Source of the DNA: Synergistaceae bacterium
Lineage (GTDB): Bacteria; Synergistota; Synergistia; Synergistales; Aminobacteriaceae
Length of the DNA: 64,000 nucleotides
Reading direction: 5' to 3'
Assembly (NCBI GenBank): GCA_017443945.1
Contig: JAFSXS010000060.1
Coordinates: 1-64,000, forward strand
Below the pieces are notes generated by a model. That model did no database searches. It had not been told where the DNA came from and saw only the letters and a list, made by a program, of their open reading frames with translations. Position 1 is the stretch's first letter, and every line of letters starts with the position of its first letter. The position numbers and the translations under genes are program-made. This document shows, piece by piece, positions 7,932 to 18,082 of the stretch.

Positions 7932-9658
7932 ATGAAAAAATATTACTTGCTATTATCGCTGCAATTTTATTTTATGTGTCTGCATTTGCGACAGAAAGTC
8001 CCTATAACGTGAAATCCGGAATTTATTACAGTCAGCAATGGGGAATTTACATCGCAAATATTATCGAGAAGGACGGCAAAATTATTAATGTCATAATTGA
8101 CAGGCTAGCGAACGGTAAAAGCAGCAAAGAACTTCACAATAATTACGGCATAAAATCTGTAAGCACTTTCAATAAAGACTGGTGGGAACAGGTCGCCTAT
8201 TATGAAAGCTGGATAGTTAAAAACGGCCTTGAATCCCTCAAGACAGACGAAAAGGGTCATGCGCTGAATCCTGATTTAATTTCCGGAGCAACTATTAGCG
8301 TGGCCGAATTATCTCAAGCCGTAAAAAATGCTACTGATGGAAAAATTGAAGACAGCAGCTACACTCTCAAGACCGGCACTTCTTATAATGATATATACGG
8401 GCTTTATGTAGCAAATGTTATATTCAAGGACGGCGAAATTATTAAAATCTTGCTGGACTTCATAACTAAAGACGGCCAAAGCAGCAAAGAAAAATACGAC
8501 AATTACGGCATGAAAAATATTAGCTCAATTAATAAAGACTGGTGGGAGCAAGCAGCATACTTTGAAGACTGGATATTGAAAAACGGCGTTAACTCAGTGA
8601 AATATGACAGTCAGGGCAAAGCTCTTAACGTAGATTTAATTTCTGGTGCTACAATGTTAATTGATGATATGACGTTAGCTGTTATTGACGCATTGAAAGA
8701 TTCTACAACATTGATATATTCAGACCATGAACCTTTAGGAAATATGCGAACAAAATTTTTGAAAGATGTATTTTTTACAGCTATAAACGAGCAATCACAT
8801 GGTCGCATAAAAATTAATTCTCACTGGAACGGTGAAATAAGTATCAGCTATGACGCATTAAAAACTGTTAAAGACGGCTCAAAAGCTCAAATTGCAGTGA
8901 TAGTGCCGGAATATTTTGCTAAAGAATTGCCGTTACACCAAATTTTTAAAAGTTTCCCCGTTGGCCCTACTGGTCAGGAGCAAGTAAAATTTTTCAGCAG
9001 CATTTATAAAGAAGTTCCCGAATTATTACAGGAAATCGAATCGCAGGGATTGCACGTTATTTTTGTTTCGACCGGTTATCCAGTTGCGTTTTTCAGCTCT
9101 AAGCTGATGAGTGATTTACAAGCTATCAAGGGTCAAAAATGGAGGAGCGCGAGTTTTTGGCACAAAGATTTTCTCACAAATGCCGGAGCAACGCCTATCA
9201 CAATGCCGTGGGGTCAGGGAGTTTTTGACGCGCTTAATAACGGGACTCTTGACGGCCTAATGGTAAATATTGACAGCGGCTACGACATTAACGCTCATAA
9301 GGCAGCACCGAATATTTTAACGTCGCAAAAATTGTGGCTCGGACATGAATATATAATCGCAATGAATAAATTTGCGTGGGAAAAACTTTCGGACTCAGAT
9401 AAACGCGCAATCGAGAAGGCCGCAGAAATTTCGTATTCAAAGCTCGGTGAAGTAATGAATAATTCTTATTGTCGCCAACTTGAAATTTTGAGAGATTCCG
9501 GAGCCAATGTCCAAATATTGACCGATCAAGAAATTAAATTCTGGGAAGATACTACAAACTTTGAGGTTATCCAAGATAAATGGCTTAGTGAGCAGGCTGT
9601 AAAATCTGCTGACGTTCTCAATAAAATTAGGCGTTACATAAAAAATTTTATAAAATGA
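7932..9658 (+). CDS. Exported tandem FMN-binding-domain / TRAP (DctP) solute-binding fusion, frameshift in signal peptide
   Basis: The frame from about 7941 to 9658 encodes KILLAIIAAILFYVSAFA, a complete signal peptide, followed by the mature protein. ATG 7932-7934 has a good upstream SD (AAAGGAGAAA) but is followed by six A's; seven are needed to enter this frame, so as written the start is out of frame by one base. The in-frame fallback start is GTG 7976, inside the signal peptide. Counted from that GTG (560 aa): two about 120-residue FMN_bind-like repeats, residues 10-120 and 130-240, each with KDGKI/KDGEI, DWWEQ and DLISGAT (103-106 and 223-226; the Thr is the site ApbE-type enzymes flavinylate); then a DctP-like periplasmic binding domain, residues about 247-555 (YPVAFFSSK, WRSASFW, MPWGQGVFDALNNGTLDG). 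No DctQM permease or apbE is nearby. Confidence 0.75.
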
Positions 9659-9711
9659 GCAGGATAAAATAATTTTGTGCATATTTATTTTAAGCGCACA
9701 TCCCGTAAAAT

Positions 9712-9741
9712 TTGACATAAAGCGCGTTAATTTGCTAATAT
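9712..9741 (+). promoter_or_regulatory. Sigma70-type promoter of the str operon
   Basis: TTGACA (9712-9717), an 18-bp spacer, then TAATAT (9736-9741), about 75 bp upstream of rpsL. This is the only good promoter between the TRAP-type gene and the ribosomal-protein cluster. Confidence 0.7.
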
Positions 9742-9747
9742 TAGCAA
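9732..9747. promoter_or_regulatory. Perfect 16-bp palindrome over the -10 of the str promoter
   Basis: TTGCTAATATTAGCAA is a perfect inverted repeat and covers the -10 hexamer. The placement is that of an operator for a dimeric repressor, though it could also be chance in AT-rich DNA. Confidence 0.5.
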
Positions 9748-9773
9748 GCTGTAATCCCAGCAAATTTTAACGT

Positions 9774-9819
9774 GAAGGGAGGAAAGTGCAAAAGGATAAC
9801 ACTTTTGCATTGATCAGTG
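9774..9819 (+). promoter_or_regulatory. rpsL translation-initiation region: SD, hairpin, GTG
   Basis: A strong SD (AAGGGAGG, 9775-9782) lies 34 nt before the GTG start at 9817, too far for normal use. Between them is an inverted repeat, TGCAAAAG (9787-9794) and CTTTTGCA (9802-9809), loop GATAACA, extendable by a G-U and an A-U pair. If this hairpin forms, the SD is brought to about 5-7 nt from the GTG. No competing SD is nearer. Confidence 0.6.
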
Positions 9820-10194
9820 CCAACAATTAATCAGTTAGTCCGACTTGGACGCGAAGAGAAGAAGAGCAAGAGCAATTCTCCGGCATTGCAGGGAAATCCG
9901 GCGCGGCGCGGTGTGTGTACAAGAGTTTACACAATTACGCCCAAGAAGCCGAACTCAGCATTAAGGAAGGTTGCGCGTGTAAGATTAACGAATGGAATCG
10001 AAGTTACGTCATATATTCCGGGAATCGGCCATAATTTACAGGAACACTCTGTAGTTCTTGTGCGTGGAGGCCGTGTAAAAGATTTGCCCGGTGTTCGTTA
10101 TCATATTATAAGAGGGACTCTTGACTGCGGTGGAGTCGAAAACCGCAAGAGAAGCCGCTCAAAATATGGCGCACGTCGTCCTAAAGCTAACTAG
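9817..10194 (+). CDS. rpsL: 30S ribosomal protein S12
   Basis: 125 residues starting PTINQLVR, with [11 protein letters not shown] and [14 protein letters not shown], the decoding-centre loops; the two Lys residues linked to streptomycin sensitivity are present (wild-type). Start is GTG, fixed by the invariant N-terminus. First gene of the str operon (rpsL-rpsG-fusA-tuf). The unusual SD-hairpin-GTG arrangement is described separately. Confidence 0.98.
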   Translation: MPTINQLVRLGREEKKSKSNSPALQGNPARRGVCTRVYTITPKKPNSALRKVARVRLTNGIEVTSYIPGIGHNLQEHSVVLVRGGRVKDLPGVRYHIIRGTLDCGGVENRKRSRSKYGARRPKAN

Positions 10195-10208
10195 GAGGAT
10201 TTATAACT

Positions 10209-10679
10209 ATGCCGAGAAAAGGACATATTAAGAAGAGACCGCCTGAGCCAGATATTAGATTCAACAATCCTGCTGCATCGAGATTTATTAGTGCTCTCAT
10301 GATGGGCGGAAAACGCAGTCTCGCTGAAAAAATTTTTTACGGCGCATTAGAACAGGCTGCGGAGAAATTGGGCGTTGAACCCTTTGAAGTATTCGAGAAG
10401 GCTATGGCAAATGTAACACCCCAAATCGAAGTCAGACCCAGAAGAGTCGGCGGTGCTACATATCAGGTGCCTGTCGAAGTTACACCCGAGCGCGGAGTCC
10501 AGCTTTCTATAAGATGGATCGTCATGTACGCAAGAGCAAAAAAGGGTATGCCCATGAGTGAAAGATTAATGCGTGAATTAATGGACGCTTACAAAAACGA
10601 AGGTGCTTCAATCAAACGCCGTGAAGACACACACAGAATGGCCGAAGCAAATAGAGCGTTCGCACATTACCGCTGGTAG
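10209..10679 (+). CDS. rpsG: 30S ribosomal protein S7
   Basis: 156 residues, the normal bacterial length ([37 protein letters not shown]). S7 nucleates assembly of the 30S head and contacts the E site. SD CTAGGAGGA just upstream, 14 bp after rpsL. Confidence 0.98.
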   Translation: MPRKGHIKKRPPEPDIRFNNPAASRFISALMMGGKRSLAEKIFYGALEQAAEKLGVEPFEVFEKAMANVTPQIEVRPRRVGGATYQVPVEVTPERGVQLSIRWIVMYARAKKGMPMSERLMRELMDAYKNEGASIKRREDTHRMAEANRAFAHYRW

Positions 10680-10692
10680 GGAGTTATATTAT

Positions 10693-12759
10693 TTGGACAT
10701 CAGCAAAGTTAGAAATATAGGAATCGCAGCACACATCGACGCAGGAAAAACTACGACGAGCGAGCGTATACTATATTACACAGGAAGTAATTACAAAGTC
10801 GGCGAAGTTCACGAAGGCACAGCCACTATGGACTGGATGGAGCAGGAGCGCGAAAGAGGTATCACAATTACGTCAGCTGCTACAACATGCGCGTGGAAGG
10901 GTCATACTATTAATTTAATTGATACGCCAGGCCACGTGGATTTTACAGTTGAAGTTGAGAGGTCTATGCGCGTTCTTGATGGGGCTGTTGCAGTGTTCTG
11001 CGCGGTAGGAGGAGTCGAGCCTCAGTCTGAAACAGTGTGGAGACAGGCAGATAAATATCACGTTCCTAGAGTCGCATTCGTAAATAAAATGGACAGAATC
11101 GGAGCAGATTTTAACGCCGTTGTCAAAGCCATGCACGAAAGACTCGGAGCAAACGCAATCCCCCTTCAATTACCGATAGGAGCAGAAGACGATTTCGCCG
11201 GAGTAGTAGATTTAATCGAACAGAAAGCATTTTATTTTTCGGGCGTTCTCGGTCAGGCACCGGCAGAAGGAACTATCCCGCCCGAACTCGCGATGACAGC
11301 CAAACAGGGCAGAGAAAATATAATTGAAGCGTTATCAGATTTCAACGACGATATTATGACTCTCTATCTTGAAGGCAAGCCGGTAAGCTCGGAATTAATC
11401 CGCAAGACTTTACGCGAGGCAGTAATAAATCTTAAGGCCGTTCCCGTTTTGTGCGGGTCAGCGTTCAAGAATAAATGTGTTGAGCCTTTACTCGATGCAA
11501 TTGTTGAATACTTGCCAAGCCCTATAGATTTACCGCCCGTGCAGGGAATTAACCCGGCTAACCGTGATGAAATTATCGAGAGACACAGCGAAGTTGACGA
11601 GCCTTTTACGGCATTAGCATTTAAAATCGCTGTAGATCCGTTCTTGGGAAAAATATTTTTCTTGAGAGTCTATTCCGGAAAACTTGACAAGGGCAGCACC
11701 GTTTTTAATCCTACGTCAGGCCAGAAAGAACGAATCGGGCGAATCATGAGAATGCATTCTAACAAGCGTGAAGATATTGACTCAATGGAAGCCGGAATGA
11801 TTGTCGCTGTTCCCTCACTTAGAAGCACAAGAACGGGCGATACACTCTGCGACGAGTCAAATCAAATAGTGTTAGAGAGTCTCGAATTTCCTGAGCCTGT
11901 AATTTCTCTAGCCGTCGAGCCTGCAACACAGCAGGATAAAGTTAAACTCTCTAAGGGCTTGAACGCATTAGCAGACGAGGATCCGACATTCAGAGTCCAT
12001 AACGACGAAGAGAGCGGACAAACTGTTATTTCAGGCATGGGAGAATTACATCTTGAAATTATTGTAGACAGACTCAAGCGCGAATTTGGAGTCGATGTAA
12101 AAGTCGGCAACCCGCAAGTTTCTTACAGGGAAGCAATCCGCAAGCCCGCACGTGCAGAAGGAAAATATATCAGGCAGTCAGGCGGACGCGGTCAATATGG
12201 TCATGTCGTGTTTGAAATTGAACCTCTTGAGGGCAGCAAATACGAATTTGAAGATAAAATTGTCGGCGGTGTTGTTCCTAAAGAATATATTGCAGCAGTC
12301 GAGAAAGGACTCGAAGAAGCTGTACAGTCCGGCGTTCTTGGAGGTTATCCCGTTATCGGCGTTAAAGTTACGCTTGTTGACGGAAGTTATCACGAGGTCG
12401 ACAGCTCCGAAATGGCGTTCAAGATAGCTGCGTCAATGGGATTCAAAGAGGCCATGAAACGCGCTGATCCCGTTTTAATGGAGCCTGTTATGTCAGTAGA
12501 AGTTGTTACGCCTGAAGATTATTTGGGCGATGTTATCGGTGATTTGTCATCGAGGCGCGGACGTATTGACGGAATGGACGTAAGAGCCAACGCAAGAATC
12601 GTTAAAGCCTTTGTGCCATTGGTCGGCATGTTCGGTTATGCTACGGACTTGAGAAGCAAGACATCAGGGCGCGCAACATATTCGATGCAATTTGATCACT
12701 ACGAGCAGACACCCGCAGAAGTAAGCGAAAAAATTTTGCAGGGTCATTCACATATTTAA
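10693..12759 (+). CDS. fusA: Elongation factor G
   Basis: 688 residues from TTG 10693, which follows GGGAG by about 9 nt and gives the standard N-terminus [20 protein letters not shown]; the longer upstream frame (from 10603) only overlaps rpsG. G1 AHIDAGKT, G3 DTPGHVD, G4 NKMD are intact, as are domains II-V ([20 protein letters not shown]). Ribosomal translocase GTPase. The domain IV/V content is that of a single canonical EF-G, not the fusA2 paralogue. Confidence 0.97.
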   Translation: MDISKVRNIGIAAHIDAGKTTTSERILYYTGSNYKVGEVHEGTATMDWMEQERERGITITSAATTCAWKGHTINLIDTPGHVDFTVEVERSMRVLDGAVAVFCAVGGVEPQSETVWRQADKYHVPRVAFVNKMDRIGADFNAVVKAMHERLGANAIPLQLPIGAEDDFAGVVDLIEQKAFYFSGVLGQAPAEGTIPPELAMTAKQGRENIIEALSDFNDDIMTLYLEGKPVSSELIRKTLREAVINLKAVPVLCGSAFKNKCVEPLLDAIVEYLPSPIDLPPVQGINPANRDEIIERHSEVDEPFTALAFKIAVDPFLGKIFFLRVYSGKLDKGSTVFNPTSGQKERIGRIMRMHSNKREDIDSMEAGMIVAVPSLRSTRTGDTLCDESNQIVLESLEFPEPVISLAVEPATQQDKVKLSKGLNALADEDPTFRVHNDEESGQTVISGMGELHLEIIVDRLKREFGVDVKVGNPQVSYREAIRKPARAEGKYIRQSGGRGQYGHVVFEIEPLEGSKYEFEDKIVGGVVPKEYIAAVEKGLEEAVQSGVLGGYPVIGVKVTLVDGSYHEVDSSEMAFKIAASMGFKEAMKRADPVLMEPVMSVEVVTPEDYLGDVIGDLSSRRGRIDGMDVRANARIVKAFVPLVGMFGYATDLRSKTSGRATYSMQFDHYEQTPAEVSEKILQGHSHI

Positions 12760-12783
12760 ATTTTATGAAGGAGTTGCTATATA

Positions 12784-13986
12784 ATGGCAAAAGAAAAATT
12801 TGAACGCACCAAGCCTCACTTAAATATCGGAACGATCGGACATATCGATCACGGTAAGACGACTTTAACAGCAGCTATTACAAAATGTTTAGCTACAGAG
12901 AGTTTTGCAGAGTATACAGCATATGACATGATCGACAAGGCTCCGGAAGAGAGAGAGCGCGGAATTACAATCAACATTGCACACGTTGAGTATCAGACCG
13001 AGAAGAGACACTATGCACACATCGACTGCCCCGGCCACGCTGACTATATCAAGAACATGATTACCGGTGCTGCACAGATGGACGGCGCAATCTTAGTTGT
13101 TAGTGCTGCTGACGGCCCTATGCCTCAGACTCGTGAGCACGTTTTGTTAGCTCGTCAGGTTAACGTTCCTGCGCTTGTTGTCTTCATGAACAAGACAGAC
13201 CAGGTTGACGACCCTGAATTACTTGACCTCGTTGAAATGGAAGTTCGCGAGCTTCTCAACAAATACGAGTTCCCCGGCGATGATATTCCTATTATTCGCG
13301 GTTCAGCTCTTGAAGTTCTCGAAAAGGGTACAGGCAAGAAAGACGATCCTATTTGCAAGCCCATTTATGATTTAATGGACGCATGCGATACTTTCATTCC
13401 TGATCCTGTCAGAGAGATTGATAAACCGTTCTTAATGCCGATTGAAGACGTATTTACGATTTCAGGACGCGGCACAGTTGTTACCGGACGTGTTGAGCGC
13501 GGAGTTATCAATGCAGGCGAGCCCGTTGAGATCGTCGGAGTCAAGAGAGACACAACAAAGACAGTTGCTACATCACTTGAAATGTTCAGAAAGATTATTG
13601 ACAGCGCAGAAGCAGGCGACAACGTAGGCGTATTACTTCGCGGAATTGACAAAGCAGACGTTGAGCGCGGACAAGTTCTCGCAAAGCCCGGCACAGTTAC
13701 TCCTCATACAAAGTTTAAGGGTGAAGTTTACGTCTTAAAGAAGGAAGAGGGCGGCCGTCATACACCGTTCTTCGCAGGTTATAAGCCTCAGTTCTATTTC
13801 AGAACAACGGACGTTACCGGAAATATTAAATTACCTGAAGGCGTAGAAATGGTCATGCCCGGCGATAACGCAACATTTGAAGTTGATTTAATCGTTCCTA
13901 TCGCAATGGAGGAAGGTTTACGCTTTGCAGTTCGTGAAGGCGGTCATACAGTCGGCGCTGGTGTTGTTACACAGATTATCGAGTAA
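12784..13986 (+). CDS. tuf: Elongation factor Tu
   Basis: 400 residues. G1 GHIDHGKT (18-25), G3 DCPGHAD, G4 NKTD; domain [16 protein letters not shown]-terminal [15 protein letters not shown]. Delivers aminoacyl-tRNA to the ribosome. SD AAGGAG 13 nt before ATG. Codon choice is more strongly biased (GTT, GCA, CGC) than in neighbouring non-ribosomal genes, fitting very high expression. It links the str and S10 gene blocks: rpsJ starts 6 bp after its stop. Confidence 0.98.
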   Translation: MAKEKFERTKPHLNIGTIGHIDHGKTTLTAAITKCLATESFAEYTAYDMIDKAPEERERGITINIAHVEYQTEKRHYAHIDCPGHADYIKNMITGAAQMDGAILVVSAADGPMPQTREHVLLARQVNVPALVVFMNKTDQVDDPELLDLVEMEVRELLNKYEFPGDDIPIIRGSALEVLEKGTGKKDDPICKPIYDLMDACDTFIPDPVREIDKPFLMPIEDVFTISGRGTVVTGRVERGVINAGEPVEIVGVKRDTTKTVATSLEMFRKIIDSAEAGDNVGVLLRGIDKADVERGQVLAKPGTVTPHTKFKGEVYVLKKEEGGRHTPFFAGYKPQFYFRTTDVTGNIKLPEGVEMVMPGDNATFEVDLIVPIAMEEGLRFAVREGGHTVGAGVVTQIIE

Positions 13987-13992
13987 ATTATC

Positions 13993-14298
13993 ATGGCACG
14001 TAAAATCCGCATAAGATTAAAATCGTTTGATCATCGAGTGCTTGACGCGTCAGCAGCCCAGATCGCCGAGACAGCTCACTCAACGGGTGCAAGAGTCTCC
14101 GGGCCTATTCCTTTACCGACTGAAGTAGGCAGAATTACGATTTTGAAATCGCCTCACAAGGACAAGGACGCGCGCGAGCAGTTCGAAATGCGCACACATA
14201 AGCGTTTGATTGATATTATAGATCCGACGCAAAGGACTATGGATGCACTGATGCAGTTAAATTTAGCGTCAGGCGTAGACATACAGATAAAATTTTAG
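13993..14298 (+). CDS. rpsJ: 30S ribosomal protein S10
   Basis: 101 residues ([27 protein letters not shown]), normal length. S10 sits in the 30S head and is also the NusE transcription-antitermination factor. The start has no strong SD of its own and lies 6 bp after tuf, so translation is probably coupled. First gene of the S10 block. Confidence 0.97.
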   Translation: MARKIRIRLKSFDHRVLDASAAQIAETAHSTGARVSGPIPLPTEVGRITILKSPHKDKDAREQFEMRTHKRLIDIIDPTQRTMDALMQLNLASGVDIQIKF

Positions 14299-14319
14299 TT
14301 GTAAGGAGAATAATTAACT

Positions 14320-14946
14320 ATGTCAATTGGGATTCTGGGGAAAAAACTCGGAATGACACAGATTTATGACTCAGAGGGACAGGCCGTAGCTGTTACGGTC
14401 GTCTCTGCCGGGCCGTGCTCTGTTGTTGCTCTGCGTACCCCTGAACAGAACGGTTATTCAGCTGTTCTTCTCGGCTTTGAGTCAGTAAAGGCTCATAAGC
14501 TGTCCAAACCGCAAAAAGTTATGTTCGAGAAATTGAAGCTCGAACCAAAGAAGACTCTTCGGGAATTCAGAGTCAATGACGTAAAGCCCTATGAGGTAGG
14601 CTCGGAGATCAAAGCAGATTTATTCACAGCAGGCGAGAAAATCAACGTAAAGGGTATCTCAAAGGGTAAAGGCTTCGCAGGAGTTATCAAGCGTCATCAT
14701 ATGGGCGGACAACAGTTTTCTCACGGTACGTCCGTTGAACATAGACACGGAGGCTCAAGCGGTGCAATTTCCTATCCCGGCCGCGTTTTTCCCGGCAAAA
14801 GAATGCCCGGCCACATGGGAAGCGACAAAGTTACAGTTAAGAATCTCACTGTAATGGCCGTTGATGTCGAGAATAATTTAATTCTGGTAAAAGGTGCAGT
14901 CCCAGGCGCAAAAAACAGCCTCATTGCCCTCTACAAGAAAGATTAA
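14320..14946 (+). CDS. rplC: 50S ribosomal protein L3
   Basis: 208 residues: IGILGKKLGMTQIYD at the N-terminus and the long loop GTSVEHRHGGSSGAI...PGKRMPGHMG that reaches the peptidyl-transferase centre. SD AAGGAGAA. Early 23S-binding assembly protein; second gene of the S10 block. Confidence 0.97.
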   Translation: MSIGILGKKLGMTQIYDSEGQAVAVTVVSAGPCSVVALRTPEQNGYSAVLLGFESVKAHKLSKPQKVMFEKLKLEPKKTLREFRVNDVKPYEVGSEIKADLFTAGEKINVKGISKGKGFAGVIKRHHMGGQQFSHGTSVEHRHGGSSGAISYPGRVFPGKRMPGHMGSDKVTVKNLTVMAVDVENNLILVKGAVPGAKNSLIALYKKD

Positions 14947-14961
14947 AGGGGGTAAAAGATT

Positions 14962-15588
14962 ATGCCATTCGTAAAAGTTTACGAGTTTAACGGGGACAGA
15001 GCCGGAGAGATGGAATTATCCGACAAAGTTTTTAATACGCCCGTTCATATGGCTGCGATTCATCAAGTTGTAGTTGCCCATTTAGCAAATTGCAGACAAG
15101 GCACTCACAGCACAAAGACTCGCGGTGATGTATCAGGCGGCGGAAAAAAGCCATGGAGGCAGAAGCACACCGGACGCGCTCGTCAGGGTTCTACAAGATC
15201 GCCCATTTGGACACACGGCGGAGTAGCTCACGGCCCGCACCCTAGAGACTATCATCAGAAAGTGAACAAGAAAGTACGTCAGCTCGCAATAAGGAGCGTT
15301 TTATCTGATAAAGTACGCGAGGAATTAATGGCCGTCGTTAAAGGCTTTGACCAGATCGAGAAGCCCTCAACGAAAGCAGTTAAGGCATTATTTGACTCGC
15401 TTGGATTCGGCAAGACTCTTGTTATCTACAGCGGAAATGCTCTTAACGTAACGCGCTCAGTAAGAAATTTGCCCGGCGCAAAGTGCATTAACGTATCAAG
15501 CATCAACGTTTATGATATTCTGAACGCTAAAAACTTGATTCTCACGCCTGAAGTAGTCGCAAAAATTGAGGAGGTCTATTCAGCATGA
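14962..15588 (+). CDS. rplD: 50S ribosomal protein L4
   Basis: 208 residues with the extended exit-tunnel loop (GTHSTKTRGDVSGGGKKPWRQKHTGRAR split around residue 50-75) and RSPIWTHGGVAHGP. In some bacteria L4 also autoregulates the S10 operon; no L4 leader structure was seen here. SD AAAGGGGG. Its stop overlaps the rplW start (ATGA). Confidence 0.97.
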   Translation: MPFVKVYEFNGDRAGEMELSDKVFNTPVHMAAIHQVVVAHLANCRQGTHSTKTRGDVSGGGKKPWRQKHTGRARQGSTRSPIWTHGGVAHGPHPRDYHQKVNKKVRQLAIRSVLSDKVREELMAVVKGFDQIEKPSTKAVKALFDSLGFGKTLVIYSGNALNVTRSVRNLPGAKCINVSSINVYDILNAKNLILTPEVVAKIEEVYSA

Positions 15589-15881
15589 ATTTAACTGCTC
15601 ACGATATTATTATCAGGCCGGTAATCACGGAAAAATCAAGCTCGTTAATGGGCTATGGCAAATATACTTTTGAGGTTCACAAGAACGCGAATAAAGTTCA
15701 GATTCGCAAGGCCGTTGAAGAAGTCTTTAAAGTTCAGGTCGCCGGAGTAAATACTATGAATGTGAAGGGTAAATTACGCCGTCGCGGAATGACAAAGGGT
15801 TATACACGCTCATGGAAAAAAGCGATCGTATCACTCAAGCCCGGCCAGAGTATAGAATTTTTCGAGGGTGCCTCGATTTAA
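15585..15881 (+). CDS. rplW: 50S ribosomal protein L23
   Basis: 98 residues (DIIIRPVITEKSS; FEVHKNANKVQIRKAVEEVF), the usual bacterial length. At the tunnel exit, docking site for trigger factor and SRP. Starts 4 bp inside the end of rplD, so translation is coupled. Confidence 0.97.
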   Translation: MNLTAHDIIIRPVITEKSSSLMGYGKYTFEVHKNANKVQIRKAVEEVFKVQVAGVNTMNVKGKLRRRGMTKGYTRSWKKAIVSLKPGQSIEFFEGASI

Positions 15882-15900
15882 TTACAGGAGATTTTGAGAC

Positions 15901-16728
15901 ATGTCGATTAAACAATTTAAGCCGTATACGCCGGGTCGCCGTCAAATGACGATTCAAGGCCGCGAAGATATTACGGCAGACAAACCGGAACGCTCACTCG
16001 TTGTGCATTTACGCAAGCACGGAGGCCGCAACAACACCGGACGAATCACAATGCGTCATATCGGCGGCGGTCATCGCAGAGCATACCGGATTATAGATTT
16101 CAAGCGTGATAAATTAGGCATTCCCGGAAAAGTTGCGACCGTTGAATACGATCCCAACAGAAACGCAAGAATCGCCCTGATTAATTATGCTGACGGAGAA
16201 AAGCGTTATATCATTTTGCCCAAGGGACTTAATGTCGGCGACACGATTTATTCAGGCCCTGAGAGTGATATTACTCCCGGAAACGCCTTAAAGCTGAAGG
16301 ATATTCCCGTCGGTACGTTTATTCACAATATCGAATTACAGCCCGGCGGAGGTGCTAAATTAGTACGTTCAGCAGGTACAAGCGCGCAGTTAATGTCCAA
16401 AGAAGGCAAATACGCTTATATCAGAATGCCCAGCAATGAATTACGATTAATTTTGCTTGAATGCATGGCTACAGTAGGTCAGGTAGGCAACGAAGATTAT
16501 GACAATATTTCACTGGGTAAGGCCGGAAAAATGCGCTGGAAAGGTCGCAGGCCGGTTGTTCGCGGTATGGTAATGAACCCCGTAGATCACCCTATGGGCG
16601 GCGGTGAAGGCAAGAGTAAATCAAACAAGCACCCTGTATCGCCTTGGGGAACCCCTGCAAAGGGTTACAAGACACGCAAACGCAAGCCTTCTGATAAATT
16701 AATCGTCCGCGGGCGTTATGATAAGTAA
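15901..16728 (+). CDS. rplB: 50S ribosomal protein L2
   Basis: 275 residues: [30 protein letters not shown] and the C-terminal [14 protein letters not shown] carrying the conserved His of the peptidyl-transferase region. SD CAGGAG. Normal length and order within the S10 block. Confidence 0.98.
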   Translation: MSIKQFKPYTPGRRQMTIQGREDITADKPERSLVVHLRKHGGRNNTGRITMRHIGGGHRRAYRIIDFKRDKLGIPGKVATVEYDPNRNARIALINYADGEKRYIILPKGLNVGDTIYSGPESDITPGNALKLKDIPVGTFIHNIELQPGGGAKLVRSAGTSAQLMSKEGKYAYIRMPSNELRLILLECMATVGQVGNEDYDNISLGKAGKMRWKGRRPVVRGMVMNPVDHPMGGGEGKSKSNKHPVSPWGTPAKGYKTRKRKPSDKLIVRGRYDK

Positions 16729-16744
16729 AAGGAGCTGAAGATAA

Positions 16745-17014
16745 ATGCGCTCAACAAAGAAGGGGCCTTTTGTCGAACAAAGGCTCTTAGACAGAATAGA
16801 AGCTATGAACGTTTCAGGCAATAAAAAAGTTGTTAAGACTTGGTCAAGACGTTCTACAGTGGTGCCTCAGATGATCGGCCATACAATCGCAGTTCATAAC
16901 GGGAGAATGCATTTACCCGTCTATATAAGTGAGAATATGGTAGGGCACAAGCTCGGCGAGTTTGCACCAACGCGCAAATTTGGACATCACGCCGGACAGG
17001 ACAAGAAGAAATAA
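16745..17014 (+). CDS. rpsS: 30S ribosomal protein S19
   Basis: 89 residues ([46 protein letters not shown]). Binds with S13 in the 30S head. SD AAGGAG 9 nt before ATG. Confidence 0.98.
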   Translation: MRSTKKGPFVEQRLLDRIEAMNVSGNKKVVKTWSRRSTVVPQMIGHTIAVHNGRMHLPVYISENMVGHKLGEFAPTRKFGHHAGQDKKK

Positions 17015-17032
17015 GCGGGAGGAAAATTTTTC

Positions 17033-17380
17033 ATGGCAGAAATGAAGACAGCCGAAGCAATGACGAAAAATGCAAGAATTTCCCCGTATAAAGTCCGTCA
17101 GGTGTTGGAGCTTATTCGCGGGAAAAGTGCAGAGGAGGCCGTTGTAATACTCAAATTCAGCGACAAGAGAGCAGCCGGCATTATCTTAAAAGTGTTAAAC
17201 AGTGCAATGGCAAACGCTGAACATAATTACGGCATGGACTTAGACAAATTGTTTGTCTGTGAGGCTTATGCGAATCAAGGCCCTATGATGAAGCGTTTCA
17301 GACCCGTATCAATGGGACGCGCTCATCCCTATGTGCATAAAACATCGCATGTAGTCATCAAGCTCGGCGAGCGTAAGTAG
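17033..17380 (+). CDS. rplV: 50S ribosomal protein L22
   Basis: 115 residues; ARISPYKVRQVLELIRGK and the tunnel beta-hairpin region ending in RAHPYVHKTSHVVIKL. The loop is standard, with no macrolide-resistance insertion noticed. SD GGGAGG. Confidence 0.97.
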   Translation: MAEMKTAEAMTKNARISPYKVRQVLELIRGKSAEEAVVILKFSDKRAAGIILKVLNSAMANAEHNYGMDLDKLFVCEAYANQGPMMKRFRPVSMGRAHPYVHKTSHVVIKLGERK

Positions 17381-17395
17381 GAGGAAATTTTGTAA

Positions 17396-18079
17396 ATGGG
17401 ACAGAAAGTTCACCCAATAGGCTATCGTCTCGGAGTATCAAGCGAATTTCAGTCGAGATGGTTCGCCGACAAGAAAAATTACGCAAAAAAATTACACGAA
17501 GATTTAAAGCTGCGTAAATATATAATGAAAAAATGGGAAGGCGCAGGAATTTCACGCATTGAAATTGAACGCGTCGGACCGGTCGTAAGATTTACGATTC
17601 ATACAGCTAGACCCGGTGTCGTAATCGGCAAGGGCGGCAACGAGATTCAGAACATCAAGAACGAACTTCAGGCCATCACCGGCGGTAAAGTAATGGTCAA
17701 CGTTCACGAGATCAAGAATCCCGACGTAGAAGCCCAGTTAGTAGCAGAAGGAATCGCAAGCTCACTCGAACGCCGCGTATCATTCAGACGTGCAATGAAG
17801 CAGGCAATTTTCAGAGCAACTAAAGCCGGAGTCAAGGGCATTAAAGCTCAGGTTGCAGGACGTTTAGGCGGTGCAGAAATCGCTCGTACAGAATGGTACA
17901 ACGAGGGACAATTGCCGCTTTCAACAATTAGAGCAGATATTGATTACGGATTTGCAGAAGCTGTTACTATGTATGGCGTAATCGGCTGCAAAGTCTGGAT
18001 TTACAGAGACAGACAAAACGAGAAGGCACAAGCTCCGGCACGTCCGGCGCGAAACAGGCCGGCTAACAAGGGGGCATAA
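17396..18079 (+). CDS. rpsC: 30S ribosomal protein S3
   Basis: 227 residues: GQKVHPIGYRLG, KH domain with VIGKGGNEIQ, C-terminal RIDIDYGFAEA-like core (here RADIDYGFAEA), then a Lys/Ala/Pro-rich tail. Lines the mRNA entry channel. SD AGGAGG about 8 nt before ATG. Confidence 0.98.
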   Translation: MGQKVHPIGYRLGVSSEFQSRWFADKKNYAKKLHEDLKLRKYIMKKWEGAGISRIEIERVGPVVRFTIHTARPGVVIGKGGNEIQNIKNELQAITGGKVMVNVHEIKNPDVEAQLVAEGIASSLERRVSFRRAMKQAIFRATKAGVKGIKAQVAGRLGGAEIARTEWYNEGQLPLSTIRADIDYGFAEAVTMYGVIGCKVWIYRDRQNEKAQAPARPARNRPANKGA

Positions 18080-18082
18080 ATC

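Noticed and set aside
10603-10692. Upstream extension of the EF-G frame
   Set aside because: Lies within rpsG and is not homologous to EF-G; TTG 10693 with GGGAG fits the conserved N-terminus.
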